Positions 24,299-33,110 of a DNA stretch of 64,000 nucleotides are shown here, piece after piece; positions within the stretch are counted from its first letter, which is position 1; every line of letters starts with the position of its first letter. Source of the stretch: Paenibacillus thiaminolyticus. GTDB taxonomy: Bacteria; Bacillota; Bacilli; Paenibacillales; Paenibacillaceae. The translations under genes and the position numbers were made by a program. The notes below the pieces were generated by a model. It was not told the origin of the DNA. It saw only the letters and a list, made by a program, of their open reading frames with translations, and did no database searches. The stretch lies in the NCBI RefSeq assembly GCF_007066085.1, contig NZ_CP041405.1:2046001-2110000 (forward strand), read 5' to 3'.

Positions 24299-24709
24299 AT
24301 GCAGCCATCCACGAATTCCACTCCCGAGACTACCCGTCGCGCTCGAACGAAGACTAGCGGTTCGAATGCCAAATGGTTCCTTCTGTTCTGGGTCGTCATG
24401 ATCGGGGTTGGCGTGACTGCGACCTACTTTTATAGTGATCATATGAAAAAGACCCTGCTGCAAGATTTGCAGAAGCAGACCGAAGCCCAGCTGAAGACTG
24501 TACAGCAGTCCTACGAGCAGCAGTTGGCCGACATGAACAAAAAGCTGGACGAGATGCAGAGCAAGGTGGACACGTTCAACCAGCTTCTCACCTTCACGAA
24601 GGACAATGCGTCGGATAAGACCGACAACAGCAACAAGCTGTACACCCAATTGAATGAAGTGAAGAAGCAGTTGAATGAATTGAAGAAAAAAATGGATCTT
24701 TTGAAATAG
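24299..24709 (+). CDS. Membrane-anchored coiled-coil protein
   Basis: A 136-residue protein with a short basic cytoplasmic N-terminus, one membrane span (about residues 26-44, WFLLFWVVMIGVGVTATYFY) and an extracellular helical region with strong heptad character (LLQDLQKQTEAQLKTVQQSY; then KLDEMQSKVDTFNQLL; then KKQLNELKKKMDLL). Orientation follows the positive-inside rule. GAGGTGATTAG precedes the ATG. The next gene begins 15 bp after its stop, so the two are probably co-transcribed and may work together at the cell surface. No family name recognised. Confidence 0.8.
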   Translation: MQPSTNSTPETTRRARTKTSGSNAKWFLLFWVVMIGVGVTATYFYSDHMKKTLLQDLQKQTEAQLKTVQQSYEQQLADMNKKLDEMQSKVDTFNQLLTFTKDNASDKTDNSNKLYTQLNEVKKQLNELKKKMDLLK

Positions 24710-24724
24710 CAGTGAGGCGATACG

Positions 24725-25786
24725 ATGAATGTTCGAGTGAAACAAATAAACCGGCTGTTCATGCTAATTACCGCCCCGTTCATAGGGATGATGATCTGGA
24801 TGCTGGCCTCCACGCTACACGTCACGGCAGAGGTGGACTGGTCCCCGCCTCCCGAGCCGGCGGGCTGGACGGACAAGAACGAGAAGCTGTACATAAGCTT
24901 GGATGAGGCGCAACATACGGCCTCCTTCACGGTAAAAGCCATACAGAAGACGTCGGCCCTGTACCGGCAGACGACCCAGGCGATGAATGATATCGTCAGC
25001 ACCGCCGGCACGCAGGCGAAGCGTCCGGAGCAAATCTATGACCGTCGCATCTCGGCCAAGCTTGGCACCGTGAAGGAACGAATCGACAGTGACAAGCTGC
25101 GGGCCGAATTGTACCGGATTAACCAGCCGACCTATCAGGGCTATGCCATGAAGGTGAAGCTGAAGGATCCGTCCGCCATGCGCCTGACGTTGGGCAAGGA
25201 CAAATACGGCGGGTCCGAGACGACCATGCAGGCCGTCAAGCGCTACGGCGCCGTCGCCGGAATCAATGCCGGCGGGTTCGCGGACGGGAAGGGCAACCGC
25301 TATCCGCTCGGCACGACGGTCATGGACGGGGAATATGTCCATTCGTTCGAGCCGACCTACAAAGACTTGGCGTTCGTCGGACTCGATGCCGGCGGGAAGC
25401 TGATCGGCGGCAAATTTTCGGAAAAGCAGCAATTGGATACATTGAAGCCGCAGCATGGGGCTACCTTCGTGCCGGCGCTGCTTAAGAACGGCCGCAAGCT
25501 GGCGATACCGCAGAAATGGCAATCTTCCCGGGCTCCGCGCACCGTTATCGGCAATTATAAGGATGATCAATTATTAATCCTCGTCGCGGATGGGTATGAT
25601 GAGAAGGGAAGCTCCGGCGCCAAGCTGGAGGAGCTGCAGGCGAAGCTGTCGAACCTTGGCGTCATCGATGCCTACAATCTCGATGGCGGTGGCTCCTCGT
25701 CGCTTATCTTCAACGGCCGGGTGGTCAACAACCCGTCGGACGGAGAGCTTCGGGCGTTGCCGACTCACTTTTTATTTTTCAAATAA
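24725..25786 (+). CDS. Phosphodiester glycosidase (NAGPA-domain) protein
   Basis: A 353-residue protein with an N-terminal membrane anchor or uncleaved signal (LFMLITAPFIGMMIWMLAST) and an exported domain. The C-terminal 180 residues form an NAGPA/DUF2233 domain: GAVAGINAGGFADGKGNRYP, PRTVIGNYKDDQLLILVADG and the hallmark AYNLDGGGSSSLIFNGRVVN. Members cleave GlcNAc-1-phosphodiester bonds or act in exopolysaccharide and wall polymer metabolism. The target here, perhaps teichoic acid or a glycopolymer, is inference. It follows the coiled-coil gene in an apparent operon. Confidence 0.87.
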   Translation: MNVRVKQINRLFMLITAPFIGMMIWMLASTLHVTAEVDWSPPPEPAGWTDKNEKLYISLDEAQHTASFTVKAIQKTSALYRQTTQAMNDIVSTAGTQAKRPEQIYDRRISAKLGTVKERIDSDKLRAELYRINQPTYQGYAMKVKLKDPSAMRLTLGKDKYGGSETTMQAVKRYGAVAGINAGGFADGKGNRYPLGTTVMDGEYVHSFEPTYKDLAFVGLDAGGKLIGGKFSEKQQLDTLKPQHGATFVPALLKNGRKLAIPQKWQSSRAPRTVIGNYKDDQLLILVADGYDEKGSSGAKLEELQAKLSNLGVIDAYNLDGGGSSSLIFNGRVVNNPSDGELRALPTHFLFFK

Positions 25787-25931
25787 AATGGTATAGCAGC
25801 AACGGGCCCAAATAAACCTGCTAGAGTACCATAGAATGCGTTCGTCGCGCCGTGAGGTTTTTCACGTTTATCATTTCCTTTTTGGCATGTCTTGGTTATA
25901 ATGAGATTAGATCAATGGAGGTGGGCGTACC

Positions 25932-26030
25932 ATGACGATGACGTTCTGGATTATCGTGCTCGTGATGGCCATGTTCTTGACAGCTATCTTAACGGCAGGT
26001 TATAACGACGATAAGACCACAGGCTTATAA
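25932..26030 (+). CDS. Small 32-residue membrane protein
   Basis: A short frame: MTMTFWIIVLVMAMFLTAIL and then TAGYNDDKTTGL. It has one hydrophobic span and a polar acidic tail. GGAGGTGG lies 7 bp before the ATG, a TATAAT box lies at 25897-25902, and a terminator follows 10 bp after the stop, so the unit looks like a complete gene. It is too short for homology by eye. It could act as a small regulatory membrane peptide. Not recognised. Confidence 0.6.
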   Translation: MTMTFWIIVLVMAMFLTAILTAGYNDDKTTGL

Positions 26031-26039
26031 AGGCGAAGA

Positions 26040-26066
26040 AGCTTCCCGGACACTGGGGAGCTTTTT
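26040..26066 (+). terminator. Terminator after the small membrane protein gene
   Basis: AGCTTCCC and GGGGAGCT form a stem followed by TTTTTCT. Confidence 0.8.
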
Positions 26067-26155
26067 CTGTAGCTGGGTCAAGCTGTCCACTGGTTAGCGA
26101 AAGCCACAGAAAAGCCGCGGCATTTCCAGCCGCGGCTTCGTTCGTTCGACAGAAT

Positions 26156-28528
26156 CTAGCTCGCTTTGAGCCCATTTTCATACGAGTTAATTTCAAAAGT
26201 AATAATTTTATCATAGATAATGACATCCTTGCGCTGCTTGAACGGGCCTTTATTATTGCCGTGCTTATCGATAGTGAACGTGACTGGTCCCGTTCCGCCG
26301 GCCCGGCCTTCATACCAGCTGATGAACGCGTTGACTTCTTGCATGGACAAGTCGTATTCTTTGTCCGCCCCGTTAATCAGCGTAATCCGGAGCAGAGCCC
26401 GATCCCCCGTACCGCCGGGTTCTCCTGGCTCTCCCGGTTCACCCGGTTGACCTGGTTCTCCAGGTCCCGGCCCCGGATTGTTCCCCGCCTGCGGCGTAAC
26501 GGCTACTTCATTGGATGCCGCGAACTCCTCAGCTTCATATAAAGCCGTGACGACATAATAGTAGACGGTTCCGTTCATAACACTTGTATCGATATAATCG
26601 TAAGTGCTCGATGTAACGGTAGCAAGCGTTGCGTATGGACCTCCCATCGTATCAGAGCGTTTCACGTTGTAGCCTGTTGCCTCATTGATCGTATTCCAGC
26701 TTAACGTGACACTCGCGTCTCCTGCCGTTCCGTTCAAGAGAATCGGTTCCGCCGGAGGCACTCCGGCCGTCTTCCCGAACACGTTCCACTCGGCAACCGT
26801 GGAATACGATCCGGTGGACTTCAGTACCACCGTAGCCACATTCTGAACGGGCTCCGGCAGTGTCTCCACGCTATCGTTAGCGACTGGCTTATAAGAGAGC
26901 AAAAGATTGTTGCCCGCATCGTAGAATTCGACTACCGCATTACTGCCGGAATATCTATTCACAATGACGGCCGAGATTTCCGTTGGACGGGTAAAGGTGT
27001 GCCAGACGAATTTTCCAGGCGTCACATCATAGCGCGAAGATACATTATTATCCGTTAATATCCGCACGGATTCGGTCGGATTTGCCAGTGAAGCTCCTGC
27101 CTTGAGCGTCAGACCGTCCAGCAGACCGCCGGTGTACTTCGTAGCGTTCGGTCTCATGCTCTTCTCGCCGGAGTGGGCGCTCTCTCCTGCTTCGTTAAGC
27201 GCGCTTACGACATAGTAGTATGTGGTGCCGTTGGTTACGGCCTTATCCGTATAAGCAGTGCCCTTTACATTCGAAGCGAGCATCGCATATGGGCCCCCGG
27301 GTGAGGTTGCCCGCTTGACATGGTATGCCTTCGCCCCTGTCGAGCCCCATTCGAGCGTTACCGTCTGGTCGCCTCCGTACACCCAGTTGATGGCCGGCAC
27401 GGAAGGCGGAAAAGAAGGCGTGGCGAACAAGTTCCATTCCGCAATCGTAGAATAGGAGCCCGTCGATTTCAGTACCGCTGTCTTCACATTTTTGACGGGA
27501 ACAGGCAACGATTCAATTCCATCGTTGGCGACGGGGTTATAGGAGAACAGCAATTGATTGTTCGCGTCATAGAACTCGATCACCGCGCCACTGCCGGAAT
27601 AGCGATTGATGATGACGGCGGAGATTTCCAATGGTTCGGAAAAAGAGTGCCAGACGAATTTGCCAGCGTTCACATCATAGCGTGATGACGGGTTATTATC
27701 GGTCAATATCCGTACGGATTCGGTCGGATTCGCTAGAGATGTACCTGCCTTCAGCGTTAGTCCGTCGAGCAGACCACCAGTGTACTTGGTGGCGTTCGGC
27801 CGGATGCTCTTCTCGCCGGAATGGCCGCTCTCTCCGGCCTCGTTCACAGCGCTGACGACATAGTAATACGTAACGCCGTTCGTTACGGCCTTGTCCGTAT
27901 AAGCAGGTTCCTTCACATTCGCCGCAAGCATGGCGTATGGTCCTCCCGGGGATGTTGCCCGCTTGACATGGTATCCTATTGCCCCCGTCGAGCCCCATTC
28001 GAGCCTTACCGTCTTGTCGCCAGCCTGAATCCAATTGATGGCGGGAACGGAAGGAGGCACGGAAGGCGTGGTGAACACGTTCCACTCCGCAATCGTGGAA
28101 TAGGAGCCGGACGATTTCAATGCTACCGTCTTCACATTCGTGACGGGAACAGGGAGCGATTCAATGCCGTCGTTGACGAGTGGTATATGTGATAAGAGCA
28201 GATGGTCATCCGCATCGTAGAATTCGATTACGGCATTACTGCCTGAATAACGATTAACAATTATTGCCGATATTTCCGCCGGTGTGGAAAAAGAGTGCCA
28301 GACCGGTTTACCAGCGTTTACATCAAATCTGGTCCCCGCGTTATTATCCGTCAACTGCGTCACCGGACTGCCCGAAGGCTGCCCTATGGCGCTTCCTGTT
28401 AGCAGCGGGATTCCGTCCAGCAGGCCGCCTGTATATTTGCTTGCCGCGGCGTTCACGGGTCCGGCATGGATCAAGCTTGCAATCAACGTTAACACGATGC
28501 ACAACCAGCCGACTTTGTGTAATCTCAT
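26156..28528 (-). CDS. Large secreted modular protein with discoidin-like and FN3 repeats
   Basis: A 790-residue exported protein with a signal peptide (cleavage near VNAAAS). Three repeats of about 210 residues follow, each made of a jelly-roll/discoidin-like module beginning KYTGGLLDG (with ISA(I/V)IVNRYSGS) and a fibronectin type III module (WGSTGA..YHVKRATSPGGPY). Next is a collagen-like linker (GPGPGEPGQPGEPGEPGEPG) and a C-terminal domain of about 80 residues (DLSMQEVNAFISWYEGRAGG). It has no LPXTG or SLH anchor. Repeats 1 and 2 are very similar even at DNA level, implying recent duplication. A role in binding carbohydrate or surfaces is plausible but unproven. AGGGGGC precedes the ATG. 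Confidence 0.8.
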   Translation of the reverse strand: MRLHKVGWLCIVLTLIASLIHAGPVNAAASKYTGGLLDGIPLLTGSAIGQPSGSPVTQLTDNNAGTRFDVNAGKPVWHSFSTPAEISAIIVNRYSGSNAVIEFYDADDHLLLSHIPLVNDGIESLPVPVTNVKTVALKSSGSYSTIAEWNVFTTPSVPPSVPAINWIQAGDKTVRLEWGSTGAIGYHVKRATSPGGPYAMLAANVKEPAYTDKAVTNGVTYYYVVSAVNEAGESGHSGEKSIRPNATKYTGGLLDGLTLKAGTSLANPTESVRILTDNNPSSRYDVNAGKFVWHSFSEPLEISAVIINRYSGSGAVIEFYDANNQLLFSYNPVANDGIESLPVPVKNVKTAVLKSTGSYSTIAEWNLFATPSFPPSVPAINWVYGGDQTVTLEWGSTGAKAYHVKRATSPGGPYAMLASNVKGTAYTDKAVTNGTTYYYVVSALNEAGESAHSGEKSMRPNATKYTGGLLDGLTLKAGASLANPTESVRILTDNNVSSRYDVTPGKFVWHTFTRPTEISAVIVNRYSGSNAVVEFYDAGNNLLLSYKPVANDSVETLPEPVQNVATVVLKSTGSYSTVAEWNVFGKTAGVPPAEPILLNGTAGDASVTLSWNTINEATGYNVKRSDTMGGPYATLATVTSSTYDYIDTSVMNGTVYYYVVTALYEAEEFAASNEVAVTPQAGNNPGPGPGEPGQPGEPGEPGEPGGTGDRALLRITLINGADKEYDLSMQEVNAFISWYEGRAGGTGPVTFTIDKHGNNKGPFKQRKDVIIYDKIITFEINSYENGLKAS

Positions 28529-28718
28529 CTTTCTGCCCCCTAAAAAATAATTTTTAAGTAATAATATGTAATTCTAGTTCCATTATATAGCATTACGCAG
28601 GTTTGAGGTATTGTCTTTTTTATGACTTTTTACAAAAATTATGTAATTATCGTTAATAATCATCATGGAATCTTTATAGAAGGAGTAGCAGATGAACAGA
28701 TTTTGCAAAAAAATGATA

Positions 28719-28748
28719 TAAAAAAAGAAGCATCTTGCGATGCTTCTT
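28719..28748 (-). terminator. Terminator after the AbrB-family gene
   Basis: AAGAAGCATC and GATGCTTCTT form a perfect stem with a 4-nt loop, followed on the minus strand by a T-run. Confidence 0.85.
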
Positions 28749-28755
28749 GGCCTAG

Positions 28756-29004
28756 CTAGCGAACGAGATGCGTCATCTCATTCATGCATGGAGAACATAT
28801 GTATCGTTCCTTGAATTCAGCGACTCCATCCATGGACCCGCAAAATACGCACTTCGGACGGTAGCGCTCCAGAATAATATGGTCGCCTTGCACCAAAATT
28901 TCGACAGGATCCCCCTCGTTCATCTGGTAACGTTTTCTCAATGATTTGGGCAACACAATGCGTCCCAGTTGATCGACTTTACGGACTACTCCGGCAGGTT
29001 TCAT
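28756..29004 (-). CDS. AbrB/SpoVT-family transition-state type regulator with Cys-rich tail
   Basis: An 82-residue DNA-binding protein. The N-terminal half (GVVRKVDQLGRIVLPKSLRK) is the swapped-hairpin AbrB DNA-binding domain. The C-terminal half has two CxxC pairs (CVFCG and CSPC), a likely zinc knuckle, in place of the AbrB-C multimerisation domain. Such short forms are widespread in Bacillales and of poorly known function. I chose the ATG at 29004 because GAGAGGTGG lies just upstream and the domain begins there; the frame runs to 29106. A strong terminator follows. Confidence 0.9.
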   Translation of the reverse strand: MKPAGVVRKVDQLGRIVLPKSLRKRYQMNEGDPVEILVQGDHIILERYRPKCVFCGSMDGVAEFKERYICSPCMNEMTHLVR

Positions 29005-29310
29005 CTGTTCCACCTCTCTTGTATATACTTCCTCATGATTACCCTTAGAAAACTCTGCTTCTATTACTTCGATACTATATACGAAATTCCTGCTGAAAAA
29101 TGTCAATCAATTTCGTTTTTATCTATTCTGTTCATCTTATGTCTATATGTCCCTGGCAGGAAAGTATGCCGCATTCCGCTGCTGGCGGGCAATCCAGGCG
29201 CACGATGTCTAAGCATAACGTCCCATATTCTCTTCGAAATTTCTGCGACAATAGACTCAGCGGCGAAGACTGTCCCTGCCGGGCGCAGGAACAAGCCTTC
29301 CCTCCGCCGC

Positions 29311-29778
29311 CTATTTGAGCAGGCCGGGAAAATCGAGCTGGCGCAGCGCTTCGTAGACAATGATCGCCGCCGAATTCGACAAATTGAGCGATCGGACCTT
29401 GTCGGTCATCGGCATGCGCATGCACGTAGCGCGGTTTGCCTCGATCAGCTCGGGAGGCAGCCCTTTCGTCTCTTTGCCGAAGACCAGGAAGTCGCCGTCC
29501 TGGAACGAGAGCTCGCTGTAGCATTTGTCCGCCTTGGTCGTGGCATAAAAAAAACGCGAATCCGCGTATTGATCCAGCACCTCTTGGAACGAATCATGAT
29601 ATTCGATATGGACAGCGTACCAATAATCCAGACCGGCACGCTTCAACGTCGCGTCATCCGTCCGGAAGCCCAGCGGCCGCACAAGATGCAGGTGGGTGCC
29701 TGTCGCGGCACAGGTGCGGGCGATGTTGCCGGTATTGGCCGGAATTTCCGGTTCCACAAGCACGATATGCAGTGCCAT
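29311..29778 (-). CDS. trmL: tRNA (cytidine(34)-2'-O)-methyltransferase TrmL
   Basis: A 155-residue SPOUT methyltransferase that 2'-O-methylates the wobble base of leucine tRNAs using SAM. Family features are MALHIVLVEPEIPANTGNIA, LVRPLGFRTDD, LVFGKETKGLP (motif 2) and MRMPMTDKVRSLNLSNSAAI (motif 3, the SAM-binding knot). The start at 29778 has GTGAGGTGA upstream and agrees with family N-termini. It is divergent from the response regulator gene. Confidence 0.93.
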   Translation of the reverse strand: MALHIVLVEPEIPANTGNIARTCAATGTHLHLVRPLGFRTDDATLKRAGLDYWYAVHIEYHDSFQEVLDQYADSRFFYATTKADKCYSELSFQDGDFLVFGKETKGLPPELIEANRATCMRMPMTDKVRSLNLSNSAAIIVYEALRQLDFPGLLK

Positions 29779-29833
29779 TCTGTTCACCTCACATTCTGAA
29801 CTCATTATACAACATCATGCCAAAAATCGCGAT

Positions 29834-29861
29834 TTAACATCCCGTTTACGTTTGTTTAATA
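29834..29861 (+). promoter_or_regulatory. PHO-box-like array of three hexamers
   Basis: TTAACA-N5-TTTACG-N5-TTAATA: three related hexamers in the same phase at an 11-bp period, upstream of a PhoP-like regulator. The known Bacillus PhoP box is TT(A/C/T)A(C/T)A repeats spaced 4-6 bp, so autoregulation is likely. Confidence 0.55.
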
Positions 29862-29920
29862 TAACGCTGACGTTCCCCTTGCATAATAGAAGCAGAATGT
29901 AATCGATGGGAGGGAAAGTT

Positions 29921-30640
29921 ATGAAGTCCAAAATACTTGTCGTTGACGATGAGCCATCCATCTCTACCCTCATTGAATATAATCTGAAGCTGGCCGGTTA
30001 CGAGGTCATGTGTGTCTACGATGGAGAAGCGGTATTCGACGTGCTTCCCGCCTTCCGGCCCGATCTGATCGTGCTGGACCGCATGCTGCCCAAGAGCAGC
30101 GGCCTGGAAGTATGCCGCAAGCTGCGCGAGCGGAGCAATATGGTGCCGGTCATCATGCTTACCGCCATGCAGGAGGTCGGAGACAAGATCGACGGGCTGA
30201 ACAACGGGGCCGACGACTATATGACGAAGCCCTTCTCTCCGCAGGAGCTGATCTCCCGTATTCAGGCGGTCATGCGCCGCATCCGTTCCTTGCCGCTGCA
30301 TGACGACGGCCAGGTCTATCAGATCGGACCGCTCACCGTCATGGCCGATCAGCGGGAAGTGAAGCTGGACGAGCGCTCCATCGAGCTGACGCCGAAGGAA
30401 TTCGAGCTGCTCGTCTTCCTGTGCCGGCACCGCGGCAAAGTGCTGAGCCGGCAGCAGCTTCTGCAGGGCGTCTGGGACTATCATTTTCTCGGGGATACCC
30501 GTATCGTCGACGTCCATATCAGCCACCTGCGCGACAAGCTCGAAAAGAATGCGCGCAATCCCGAATATATTATGACGATCCGCAACGTCGGCTATAAGCT
30601 GACCGAGCCAGCCCGGCGCCACCTCGCCGTGGAAGGATAA
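29921..30640 (+). CDS. OmpR-family response regulator, PhoP/PhoB-like
   Basis: A 239-residue regulator with a receiver domain (acidic pair in VVDDEPS, phosphoacceptor Asp53 in IVLDRMLP, Lys in ADDYMTKPF) and a winged-helix domain ending GDTRIVDVHISHLRDKLEKN and TIRNVGYKL, closest to PhoP of Bacillus. The start at 29921 follows GGGAGGG by 6 bp. No histidine kinase gene is adjacent; a hairpin follows and the next gene is convergent. It may be a PhoP with its PhoR encoded elsewhere, or an orphan. Confidence 0.88.
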   Translation: MKSKILVVDDEPSISTLIEYNLKLAGYEVMCVYDGEAVFDVLPAFRPDLIVLDRMLPKSSGLEVCRKLRERSNMVPVIMLTAMQEVGDKIDGLNNGADDYMTKPFSPQELISRIQAVMRRIRSLPLHDDGQVYQIGPLTVMADQREVKLDERSIELTPKEFELLVFLCRHRGKVLSRQQLLQGVWDYHFLGDTRIVDVHISHLRDKLEKNARNPEYIMTIRNVGYKLTEPARRHLAVEG

Positions 30641-30671
30641 CCCTCTTCCCCTTTCCTATACCGTTATGGCG

Positions 30672-30698
30672 TGCCCGCTGTTCTCCGGAACAAGCGGG
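30672..30698 (+). terminator. Terminator after the response regulator gene
   Basis: CCCGCT-GTTC and GAAC-AAGCGGG pair imperfectly, followed by TTTATC. Confidence 0.5.
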
Positions 30699-30841
30699 TT
30701 TATCGCGTATCGGATAAAAAATAGCGCGGATCGCTTCGATTCAATCGCGATTATATCCGCGCGGGGAACGCTATAGCTCATATTGATGCGTTGGTTGGCA
30801 CCCGCAACAGCACTGATAGAGCTGCCGGGCTTGATGCATCG

Positions 30842-32239
30842 TCACTTGAATTGTCCTGCCATCGTTTCTTTAAATCCAAAAAAATACGTAAATAAAAACC
30901 CGCAGCCGTAAGCTGTCAAAATACCTGCTGCATAGCCGAACATTCCATTCAACCCGCCGTCTATAAGCGGAAATAAAGACAAACCGGCGACTCCAATCGA
31001 TATGGAAGCGACCTGGAAATAGGCGATAACAGCTCCGCCAACGCCTGCCCCTAAGCAAGCCGTCAAAAATGGCCGCCCCAATGGTAAGGTGACACCGTAT
31101 AACAATGGTTCTCCAATACCTAGAAAGCCTACCGGCAAAGCTCCGAGAATCGCTCGTTTCAAGGTTTTTTTCCTAGTTCTAGCGAGGATGGCTAGTGCAG
31201 CCCCCACTTGACCTGCCCCGCCCATAGCCTGAATGGTAAAAAGCGGGTCATTGCCCGTCTGATTAATAAGCTCCAAGTGAAAAGGGAAAAATCCTTGGTG
31301 CAATCCGGTTGCTAGCAAAGGCAGGAATGACGCTCCCAGAATAAAGCCGGCTGCAATTCCGCCAACATCTAATAAGCCCATTAATAGCTGCGTGATCCCC
31401 TTGGCAATAAATCCTCCTACGGGCATAAAAACGAAATAGGTCAACAACCCGGTAATGAAGAGTGTAGTCGTTGGCGTAACAATAATATCTAAAGAAGCCG
31501 GCACTTTTTTTCGGATTTGCTTCTCGATATAGGACATGAGAGCAACCGAGAGAAGAACGCTCACGATTCCCCCGTTGCCTGGAACGAGTTTTTCTCCGAA
31601 TACAGAAATGTCTGCAATCGCCGGATTAATAATTAGCCCGCCTGCGATCGCACCCAGGACGGGAGTTCCCCCAAATTCTTTTGCCGTGTTAAGACCTACC
31701 AAAATAGCTAAATAAGTAAATAAAACGCCCCCAATTGCTTGTAAAATCAAAATAAACGTATGTTGCGTAAAATCGATTCCCAGTGCCGTGTTTAAAATTT
31801 GTGGAACCGCTTTCGAAATACCGTTAATTAAGCCGCATGCGACAAGCGCAGGAATAATGGGAACGAATATATTGGCTAACCGGCGAATAAATTGTTGGAG
31901 CGGATTCTTATGTTTCTTGCGAAAATTTTCTTTGTTTTGTTTGGAAATTTCTTTAATATCGATATCTTCTTCATTTTCTTCTCCATCATTTTTATAAATT
32001 TTATCAAGCTCTTCCCGGACATGATTTACTTTACCCGGCCCGATAATGATTTGAAGAGTATCTTCTTGTACCACTCCTGCCACGCCTTCAAGCTGCTTTA
32101 AAGCATCGATATCAACCTTTTCTTCGTCAATTACCTTAATTCTTAACCGGGTCATACAATTAAAAAAGGATTCGATATTGCTCTTACCGCCTACCGTCTT
32201 ATATATTTCACCAGCTAATTGCTTATATTGATCAGCCAT
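30842..32239 (-). CDS. murP: N-acetylmuramic acid PTS transporter, EIIBC
   Basis: A 465-residue PTS permease. Residues 1-85 form the EIIB domain with the phosphocysteine Cys28 (FFNCMTRLRIKV). The EIIC domain with about ten spans follows (GLHQGFFPFHLELINQTGND; GEPLLYGVTLPLGRPFL). It imports and phosphorylates MurNAc to MurNAc-6-phosphate. It lacks an EIIA domain, as does MurP of other bacteria, which uses a glucose-type EIIA in trans. Substrate is assigned from the upstream murQ and murR genes. Spacing to murR is 14 bp, with GGGAGGAG. Codon use is more AT-rich than in neighbours. Confidence 0.9.
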   Translation of the reverse strand: MADQYKQLAGEIYKTVGGKSNIESFFNCMTRLRIKVIDEEKVDIDALKQLEGVAGVVQEDTLQIIIGPGKVNHVREELDKIYKNDGEENEEDIDIKEISKQNKENFRKKHKNPLQQFIRRLANIFVPIIPALVACGLINGISKAVPQILNTALGIDFTQHTFILILQAIGGVLFTYLAILVGLNTAKEFGGTPVLGAIAGGLIINPAIADISVFGEKLVPGNGGIVSVLLSVALMSYIEKQIRKKVPASLDIIVTPTTTLFITGLLTYFVFMPVGGFIAKGITQLLMGLLDVGGIAAGFILGASFLPLLATGLHQGFFPFHLELINQTGNDPLFTIQAMGGAGQVGAALAILARTRKKTLKRAILGALPVGFLGIGEPLLYGVTLPLGRPFLTACLGAGVGGAVIAYFQVASISIGVAGLSLFPLIDGGLNGMFGYAAGILTAYGCGFLFTYFFGFKETMAGQFK

Positions 32240-32253
32240 CGGCTTCTCCTCCC

Positions 32254-33108
32254 TTATAAGCTGTCTTTAAATTCCCTGACGATAGTTCTGCTGTTATCAA
32301 TTGCTTTAATGGAATCGTGGTAATACGTCGATACATAGGAGAAAAACAAGATGTCCATGACAAGCATTTGTGATATTCGTGATATGGTAGCGGCAGTTCT
32401 AAAAATCGGCTCCTCTGTAGAAGTTGAATATAAAGAAACATCGGCCATTTTGGAGAGCGGGTTTTTTGAAAACTTTGTCAATGAAATGACCTGGATTCCT
32501 TTGTTTTTTGCTATTTCCGCTAGTCTTGTAACTTCTTTCGTTTCTCCTGAAAAGGAAATCGCGAACAATAAATCATTTTTATCCGCATTGGAGATGACAC
32601 TTGACAACAAATGAGTGTCAGATAAAGAAGTGGAGTCCTTATTTATTTTGGTCCACTTCTGCATCGCATCTAACGCCACCACATAAGATGCGCCGATGCC
32701 ATAAAAATGAATCCTTTTTGCTTCGTGCATGAGCCGGATCACTTGTTCACACTTTTTCTCGTCTACTAATTTTTTTGTTTGCTCCAGTATGGAATAGGTA
32801 TTGTTCGATATTTTAGAAATGATATCGCCGACAGATTCGCCTTTAGACACTTCACGGTACTCAACCGACTCCGGCTCCTTGCTCTCGCTTGCGATTAAAA
32901 TCTTCAGTTCTTGCCAACCGGATAATCCCATCGCCTTGGATAAACGAACGACGCCGGCGCTGCTTGATTGCGTCGCTTCCCCAACCTCTTTCGCGGTCAT
33001 ATGAATCACTTCTTCGGGATGATTAATGATGTAGTCCGCTATTTTTCTTTCAGAAGGGGAAAACTGGTGCAAAATTTGTTTAATTAACGTAATACCGCCA
33101 TATCCCAC
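32254..33108 (-). CDS. murR: MurR/RpiR-family regulator
   Basis: A 284-residue regulator with an N-terminal RpiR-type helix-turn-helix (ADYIINHPEEVIHMTAKEVG; SSAGVVRLSKAMGLSGWQEL) and a C-terminal SIS sugar-phosphate-binding domain (IHFYGIGASYVVALDAMQKW; FAISFSGETKEVTRLAEIAK). It likely represses this operon and is induced by MurNAc-6-phosphate. The start is GTG at 33108, with AAGGAG upstream overlapping the end of murQ. It lies 2 bp after murQ. Repeated GGAAATAAT motifs upstream of murQ are candidate operators. Confidence 0.9.
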   Translation of the reverse strand: MGYGGITLIKQILHQFSPSERKIADYIINHPEEVIHMTAKEVGEATQSSSAGVVRLSKAMGLSGWQELKILIASESKEPESVEYREVSKGESVGDIISKISNNTYSILEQTKKLVDEKKCEQVIRLMHEAKRIHFYGIGASYVVALDAMQKWTKINKDSTSLSDTHLLSSVISNADKNDLLFAISFSGETKEVTRLAEIAKNKGIQVISLTKFSKNPLSKMADVSLYSTSTEEPIFRTAATISRISQMLVMDILFFSYVSTYYHDSIKAIDNSRTIVREFKDSL

Positions 33109-33110
33109 AA

